The notes under the pieces: model-generated
Seen by the model: the letters and a program-made list of their open reading frames with translations, nothing else
Database searches by the model: none
What the model was told of the DNA's origin: nothing
Part shown: one piece after another, positions 11,728-18,800 of the stretch
Numbering within the stretch: the stretch's first letter is position 1
How the letters are laid out: each line of letters begins with the position of its first letter
Source: Diplonema papillatum
Lineage: Eukaryota > Euglenozoa > Diplonemea > Diplonemida > Diplonemidae
Assembly (NCBI GenBank): GCA_030068145.1
Contig: JAPJBO010000102.1
Span: 1-64,000, forward strand
Length of the DNA stretch: 64,000 nucleotides
Direction of reading: 5' to 3'
Translations under genes and position numbers: made by a program

Positions 11728-11934
11728 CAATGAACGGCGCTTGAAGGACAGCAAATGGCCACAGAACGGCGTCAGCATGACTGCCAATGGGCAGAGAGCA
11801 GCGATAGAACGACTGCAATGGGCAGAGAGCAGCGATAGAACGACTGCAAATGACCGGAGACAGTGCCAAGAATACCAGCCAATGACCAACGAGCGGCGCC
11901 AGCGATCGCCCAAAGGATGAAAGCAAATGACCAA
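11728..11934 (+). repeat. Inverted copy of 10288-10468
   Basis: The block from TGAACGGCGCTTGAAGGACA to GATGAAAGCAAATGACC is the reverse complement of 10288-10468, with one ~30 bp internal duplication (GGGCAGAGAGCAGCGATAGA occurs twice). A second inverted repeat therefore encloses the right arm of the first. Confidence 0.8.
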
Positions 11935-11939
11935 ACCCC

Positions 11940-12340
11940 TGTGTCACCGTACTATACCACAAGGGGCACCACGAGGGCCTAGCACCCTGTGGGCTCAGCA
12001 CCCGCCATCCCAGTTCTGAAGTGCGTTCATAGGGTGATGGTAATTTGCCTGGTGAAGTGGGGTGCAACAGGAGGGTCATGGGGGTCAACCTTTTGTGTGA
12101 TCCGAGGTGGTATTTTGACGATTTCGTGACCAATCTTTCGATTCCGTGTCTTCTCGGGAGCAACAGGCACGTATCTCACGCGCCCCCGGTATAATCTAAG
12201 TATAATTATATCGGGCCGAACTTGTCCAAGGGGGGTCGTCATTTTTTTCTAAAACCCCGGGAACAGAGAGTATGTAAAAAAAACACTCTTCATTGCAGCT
12301 TTGTTGCACCGCAGGAATTCGGGCAGCACATCATGTGAGC
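11940..12340. other. No gene recognised
   Basis: Unique-looking sequence after the satellite block. Short ORFs only, with no conserved motif. Confidence 0.5.
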
Positions 12341-12345
12341 GAGTC

Positions 12346-12595
12346 AATACCCAAGATAGTACGGTTTTTTTCTTAGAGTTGTTCAAGATAGTACATGTTT
12401 TCTTAGAGTTGATCAAGATAGTACATACCTCTTAGAGTTGATCAAGATAGTACATGTTTCCTTAGAGTTGTCCATTATAGTACATCCCAAGATAGTACGG
12501 TTTTTCTTAGAGTTGATCAAGATAGTACATGTTTCCTTAGAGTTGATCAAGATAGTACATGTTTCCTTAGAGTTGTCCATTCTAGTACGTTTTGC
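12346..12595 (+). repeat. ~30 bp tandem array, inverted partner at 13203-13312
   Basis: About eight copies of a unit built from AAGATAGTACATGTTTCC and TTAGAGTTGAT, with variants such as TCCATTATAGTAC. Its reverse complement occurs at 13203-13312, so the ~600 bp between them is the loop of a fold-back structure. Confidence 0.85.
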
Positions 12596-13202
12596 TCTGG
12601 TACGGTCTCTTATCCTGTTCTGTTTTGTCCTGTGGGGCGGAACGAAGCCCGGGCAAAACGAGGCTGGGATAAGGTCCAAAACAGGACGTTTCCCAAGTTT
12701 GTGCCCAAAAGAGCACCTTTTCCTGTTTGTGACCAAAAGAGTACTTTGTTCCAACTTGAGTGCGGGTCCAAGTTTTGAGTCCAAGTTGTGTCCAAGTTTC
12801 TGTAGAACCAGGTTCGGTTAGCAGATCCAGACTCTCATCGAATCAAGGACCAAAATGGCAAGGTTTGCTGCCGATCTCAAAAAATGAAACAGAACCGGCA
12901 TCAATTCCCCTTAGCCGGGTTTTCCTCGCGTGCAGCACGGTGCACCGCGTTTGAGACCCAAGTTTCCAAGTTTGGGACCCAAGTTTGGGTCCCAAGTTTG
13001 GAACTCAAGTTTGGGGCACAAACTCAGGTCCGAGTCAGGAAACCGTACTCTTTTGGTATTTCACGGAAATTCACCCAACCAGCAGCCCGTGCCTGGGCCA
13101 CGGCTGGGGAAAGGGGGGTCTCTAAAAAAACGAAGAAAAAGCAAAAACTACGGTTTCTGTGCACTTTTTTTGCATGTCTGGGGGCCTTCCAGGGGGTTCA
13201 AG
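12596..13202. repeat. Loop region with CCAAGTTT-word repeats, no gene
   Basis: Words such as GGGACCCAAGTTTGG and GTCCAAGTTT recur at 12690-12800, 12955-13015 and 14935-14970. Related GGACCCAAATTTT words form the 28500-28690 array. No coding sequence is recognised. Confidence 0.55.
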
Positions 13203-13312
13203 TGTGTGTACTATAATGGGCAACTCTAAGGAAACATGTACTATCTTGGGTAACTCTGAGAGGTATGTACTATAATGGGTAACTCTAAGAAAGTGTGTTC
13301 TATAATGGGAAA
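13203..13312 (-). repeat. Inverted partner of the 12346-12595 array
   Basis: Three to four units of GTACTATAATGGGTAACTCT and AAGGAAACATGTACTATCTT, the reverse complement of the upstream array. Confidence 0.8.
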
Positions 13313-14106
13313 TGACCCCATGTGAGCTGCGTCGTTGGCCGTCAGGACGTGTTCTGCGTTTTCCGGCTGCTGGCATCCTGGTACCGCGCACTGTCGCCTC
13401 GTGCGTCGTGGCATGATGCCCGCCGCACTGGGGCCTGCCGTTTTTTCAGTGGCACCATTTCCGAGCAGGGCGGGGTTCCATCCTGCAGTAGCCGCCGTCG
13501 CAGGCCCGTGTGGTCTCGCGCCTTCCTTACAAAACGCCCCCGGGTCGTTCGCTGCACGTAATCTCCTTCTTCGTGTGCGCATACGTGCGTGACCCCGGCT
13601 GCGCGTCTTGAAGGCGGTTGCATCGGTGACGTTGATGGCTTCGCGTCTGCCATGTCCCCTCGCTCACGTGATTTCCGGGAGGCTCTTAGTTTCATACTGC
13701 CTCAGTTTTCCAAATTCCGTCTCAATGGCTAAGTTTCTTTTCCCGCTCTTGTACCGAGAAGCTTTTGTTCAGGCGCTCCAGGGGGCTACCCGAATCTTCC
13801 AAAGGGGGGGGGGGTCCGGGGGGCTCTGCCCCCCGGCGAACGGTACAGTACATTCAGGTGGAGAAAGAGTTTGCACTTTCCACCCCCCTTGTCGCGTTAA
13901 ACATCGACCAACATACTGGTGGCACTGTTTGTGACCCTCGCCCCGCTCCCCTTAATCGTTTTCCCACTTGAACCCTGTGTCATTTTGAAGCAAGGAATCA
14001 ACCATCAAAACACGCTGCCAAAACACGCTGCCTACGTCTGGTCGGCTGTTCACATCAAAATATTTCGCGGCCACGAACCATAAATTAGCACGTACTTTCT
14101 CGCAGG
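13313..14106. other. No gene recognised
   Basis: Several ORFs of 60-110 codons overlap on both strands without a recognisable motif or splice context. A GGGGGGGGGGTCCGGGGGG run followed by CTCTGCCCCCC lies at about 13806-13834 and could fold locally. Confidence 0.45.
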
Positions 14107-14400
14107 TCAGGCTACTTTATGGCACCATCGTCAAGATCGAGTACATGTGGTGCTAGCGGGGCTGCGTTCTTGTGATTCCGATAGTGCCGAGCTCAAGCGA
14201 GCAGGCATGCTCGGTTCACCTTCGAGGCACCTGAGTACCTGATGAGGTCGGTCTCTTCTGTGAGTAGCCTTCGAGGCCTTCTTTTTCCTTAGACCCTGCG
14301 GCCCATGATCAGCCTTCCCTTCGGGGTGCCGAGAATCTCTCTTTGCAGGTCGTTCGCCGGTTGCTGGATAAGGAACCACCTGTGTAGCAGCGGCTGCCAA
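14107..14400 (-). pseudogene. 5'-truncated, decayed LINE ORF2 3' end
   Basis: Read on the minus strand this aligns with the C-terminal ~100 codons of the full-length element at 15825-23767. The end reads HVLDLDDG...IK-stop against QVLDLDDAMTGDDVIK-stop. Upstream, CTTCGGGGTGCCGAG and GGTCGTTCGCCGGT match 16117-16131 and 16149-16162. Frames are broken. Sequence after the stop (CCTGACCTGCGAGAAAGTAC on minus) recurs after a third copy at 48133-48165, so it is probably the family's usual 3' tail. Confidence 0.75.
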
Positions 14401-15585
14401 ACCTTGCCGTGACACTCATAAGATGCAAAGAAGGTCGACACGAATACGAAGACGGCGCAAACCCTCTCCCCGAGCTAGCGACGGAAGCAGTGGTCAGGAA
14501 CGAGGTCAGGGCAGAATAGGGGGCACGAGCTAGAACATTTCCGGGGTGGGGGGCTTGCATTGATGAACAATGCAGCGGCGACGAGCGATCCGCATCGTAC
14601 GTTGTGTTTTCAAGCATCCACGAGAACTGGACCCAAGTCACAGCGGCTACTCTGTCCAAATTATATTTATAGCCATCCGCCACCTTGTCGTGGGTGACTC
14701 ACAACCAGCCGGTTTACCACGCAGCCTCTGCCAACCCGCTCTTTGACATTGTTCACCGCTTGGTGATACCAGTACGTACGCGGCCTGCTCTGGGTGGATG
14801 GCACATCATCCACTTTCGACCGGTGCATTCGGATACGGTATTCATTAGCGGATGCCGACTTCCGTGGCAGCTGTCGTGCTCAAGATGAACCAACACCTTT
14901 GGGGGCCGACTTCGAACCAGGATCGGGTGTCCAAGGATCGGTTTTGGGTTCAAGTTTCTCCAAGTTTTGGTCCCGGTCTGAATTCTGGGCCTAATTACTA
15001 GTAGCGCCGGGCCAGTGACCTGGTCCTGAACTATATCATTATGCCGGTGGACATCATGCCACGGAAACGCCTGGAACGGTCTGCTCACACTGTCAGACTG
15101 TGTGCAGTCTGACAGTGTTAGTCTTGCAGCTGACGCTTGTACTGGTTGTCGTCCATTGATGACCCAGGGGGTGCTGCAATTATTATGGGAATTGCTCCAG
15201 GATTCTACGCCAGGTTTCAATGAAGGAACTACATCATACGTATACGAATCATAGGCACTAGCAGTAAAGGTGTTTTGCTGCGCCTTTCATTCTGCCACGA
15301 GTCGTGCTGTCAGATGCTAATGGTACCTGGACAGCAGTCACAGCCTTTCATGATCTTCAGCGCGATGTCACGACCGTACGGTATATACGACAGTCCGTAC
15401 CAGATCAGAGCGCAGTACTGTGGAGGGGAATCTTAGTTCAGGCCGAGCACTGTCTCTTGAAGACGATGCTCGAAAAAAAAGCGGGGGGGGGGCGAATAAT
15501 TGTACCTGACAACTATTTGATTTGGGCAAATAAAAAAATCTTTTTGGCCCAACATCGTCGGCGAATAATTGGGGGTCAAATAAGA
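14401..15585. other. No gene recognised; one small hairpin
   Basis: No coding exon recognised. A 13 bp perfect inverted repeat (ACACTGTCAGACT, 6 nt loop, then its complement) lies at 15087-15118. A G-run lies at about 15484-15492. Confidence 0.45.
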
Positions 15586-15767
15586 AAAGAAATGCGTAGT
15601 TTTGGTTTATTCTTTTGCTTTTAGTTGTCGACAACATTATTTACTTTCAGCGTCTTTTCATGCCTTTAAATGACGGTATTTTTGGTTTTCTTTCTTCACC
15701 ATGGTTTTTCTGGACTTTATGGTGCCATAGAGTTGTCGTACTCTCTCTATGCCGCCCACGTCATGTT
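15586..15767 (+). repeat. Dispersed repeat flanking the LINE, copy at 24755-24938
   Basis: About 180 bp, from AAGAAATGCGTAGTTTTGG to CGTCATGTT, is practically identical to 24755-24938. This is the left half of the repeat into which the LINE inserted. The right half, 23836-23910, continues identically at 24939-25013. Confidence 0.9.
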
Positions 15768-15824
15768 CGTTTAGCATTGAGTTCTTTTAAGTACATGAAC
15801 CACATGGATTAGCATGCACTGTGT
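15768..15824. repeat. 57 bp target-site duplication (left)
   Basis: Starts CGTTTAGCATTGAGTTC and ends AGCATGCACTGTGT. It is identical base for base to 23768-23824. The flanking bases differ on the outside (TCATGTT versus TACAGTA), which fixes its limits. Confidence 0.9.
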
Positions 15825-15836
15825 CGCCGCTTAAGG

Positions 15837-18800
15837 TTACTTTATGACGTCGTCACCTGTCATTGCGTCGTCAAGGTCGAGTACTTGTGGCGCCAGGGGC
15901 GCTGGGCTTTCTTGCGGTTCTGGAGATTGCGTGGGGGGGCACAGGTGCGGACAGGCTTGCACGTTTTTCACTCTCGAGGGCACTGGAGTGCTTGGGGACG
16001 TCGGACGTTTCTGGTAGCTGCTTGCTTTAAGGGCCTTCTTCTTTTTTCGTTGCACCCCTGACTCGGGTGTGGTCGCCTTCGCCTTCTTCCGCTTGCGGCC
16101 GGCGATCGGGCTCTCCTTCGGGGTGCCGAGCACCCTCTTCTTCAACGCTGGTCGTTCGCCGGTCCCTGGCGTTGGTGGCGGCCTCTTGGCCGCCCGTCCG
16201 GTCGTCGCCGTCTTCTGCTTCACCACGGCGGGCGGTGCCTGCGCCGCGCGCTTTCCCGCCGGTGTTTCTCGTTGTACGCCCACCTGGGTGGGTGAGAGGG
16301 GTCTCTTCTTCTTTTTGCTGTGTCCGGGGGTTGCCGGGGCGTTCGGTTCGTTGGGTTGGTGGTGGCCGCGGCGGCAGCACGCTGCCGGTCTCCTCTGCGC
16401 CAACGTAGGGAGCCTCCTGCATTCCTGGCAGGTTCCTCTGCCATGCGTGCGGCAGGCATGATGCCCGCTGCGGCAGCACGCCGCCGCCGTCTTGCACTCG
16501 CCGCATTTCGTCGTGCTGTGCTCCACGCACACCGCGATCGGCTGCCCATCGTCAGCGTGGTGATGGTGCCGACAGCACATCTCTACCGTGGGCACGTCCC
16601 TTCGGACGAGTGCTCGACACGCCTCACACTTCCCCTTGTGGTGGGTCGCGCAGGTGACGAGCGCCTTCTCTACTCCGACACCCGGCATATGCACGGGGTC
16701 GGGGTGCAGCTGTGGTGGGGCAGGCAGGGCCCACCTCGCCGCTCTCTCGGCCGTCCAGTCCGGGTACGTCGGGAACTGCGTCCCTACATCGCTTCCCTTC
16801 ACCTGCTCTTCGAGGATCGTCCCCGTGTGTGCCTCGCGAAAGCGGGGCCTGGGCCGCACCCCCGATATCCCCGTGATGCCCATGAACGACAGCGACGTCG
16901 TCGGGCATACTCTCTCGCCTCGCTCGCAACTCCCCAGCCCTTGCTGTGTCGCCAGCTTGTCCAACGCGCTGATCATGCAGCGCAGGACGTTTCCTCGCTC
17001 CCTCACCCCCTTCGGTGCATTCTCGTGCAGCGGTATGCTGAGGCCTGAAAAGAGTTCAAAGTCGATGGCAAGCTCTAGCATTGACGCCTGCCCGTTCTCG
17101 GTCCACTCCATGTCTGACAGCCACGCTACCAACGCATAAAACGTCGGTAGCCCCCAGGCCTTGTTCCGCTCCCACGCCCATGCCGGGGCAATCCGCGCAA
17201 AGGGGTGGTCGAGCTTCTCGGCAGGCATCGCATCCGCTCTCGACCAGGGGGTCGTGGGGTTCCTGGCTACCCAGCCTCGTGCTTCGAGCCCTGCCCGCTC
17301 CGCAAGGATTTCAGCCATCATCTCCTGGAGCCGCCTCGAGAAGTGGGCATTTTCGGGTACTACCACTCCGTGTTCCAGCGTGCATCTGGGCCAGTCGGCG
17401 CGGTTGGCCGCCATCAGCTCGGCATGTGCCTCTCGTCGCCGTATGTGCGAGTACGCTCCGCAGTCCCAGAATACGTGTTTCTCGTCCTCGGTGTCGCCGC
17501 TTCCACAGTGCTTGCAGCTGGGCGCCTGCGGCTCAGCTCCGGCCTGTCTCATCCGCGACGTGAACTCAGCCGTGTTCACTCCTCCCGCCAACGCTACACG
17601 TATAAGCCTCGCGGTGTGCGCGGGACATTCACGCATCCTCCAGAAGGAGTTCGTCCGCTCCAAGTCGGCTCTCTGTACACCCTCAAATCCCGGCCGCCTC
17701 GCTACCAGACGGGACCACGTCTTCGCCCTCAAATCCGCCCTCACTTCATGCCCCCTCTTCGAGGGTGTCGAGGCTATCGGGTCAAATATTGCACCATTCC
17801 TCAGCGTGCGAGACAGGGGCCCTGGTCCCCATACGTGTCCACACTCCTCCATGCTCTTCATCGCCAGTCCAACTGGCCCCAGGGGTAGGTCCTCCTCGGC
17901 GTACCTTCCCCGGATGCTCTCCATCAGAGGCAGAAGTCGTGGCAACCTCTCGCACGCCGCGTAGAACGCCGTCGTCACCCTATATGCTAGGCATGTACTG
18001 GGGTCCGTCAGGTGGCCCTTCTCCTGAAAATTTAGGACCATCTCCCTCGCGCGCTTTGGGTTGGACCCACCCCAGATCAGTCCCATCACCGACGTCGTCA
18101 GCCGTTTCATTGCCACCTTCGACACCGGCGCGAAAGAGCAGCCTGACAGCGCCGCCGGCAGCACATTCGACTGTACAATCCGGACCCGCTTCTCGTACCG
18201 GAACGGCGCATGGCGGAGGCCTTCCGCCAGGGCAGCCGCCTTCTCCACCCTCTCCGAGTCGGACCTTTCTGTCCTATTCTTCGCCGTCGAGACTAGGGCC
18301 CCCAGGCACGTGACAGATTTGCCAAACCGCAGCAGCGCATCCACGCTGCGGAGTCTGAGCGTCGACTGATGCCTACGTCTCGTCGAGAAGGCGACCGTTT
18401 TCTGGAGGTTCAGCTCCATTCCGGTGAGCGTGCAGAACTCGTCTACCACGTCCACCCCCTTTTGCAGGGCGGCCTCCGACAGCCGCGATAGCAGCGTGGC
18501 ATCGTCCGCGTACGACTTTGGGCTCACCCCCTCCGCTTCTTTCTTGACCGCCTTCATCACTACCGACAGCAGGGCATTGATGAGGATGACGGATACAGGG
18601 CACCCTTGAAGGATACCATTGGTCACACTAAACTCCCTGCCCACCCCTAGAGGCAGCTTGAAGCGTCTCGCGAGCAGTCTGTAGATCGCCCTCAGCGGCT
18701 TGAGAACCCGATTGTGCAACCCTAAGTCCCCGGCCAGGCGCAGCACTATCTCTCGCGGGACCATGTCGAAACATTTCCGGAAGTCCAGCGCCACTCCGTA

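Noticed and set aside
4080-11934. Regular ~32 bp repeats resembling a CRISPR array
   Set aside because: No constant repeat separated by unique spacers; every monomer is a degenerate copy of the next, higher-order units are present, and the DNA is eukaryotic.
15087-15118. 13 bp hairpin as a terminator or element end
   Set aside because: Isolated, no T-run, no gene ending nearby and no matching partner elsewhere in the window.
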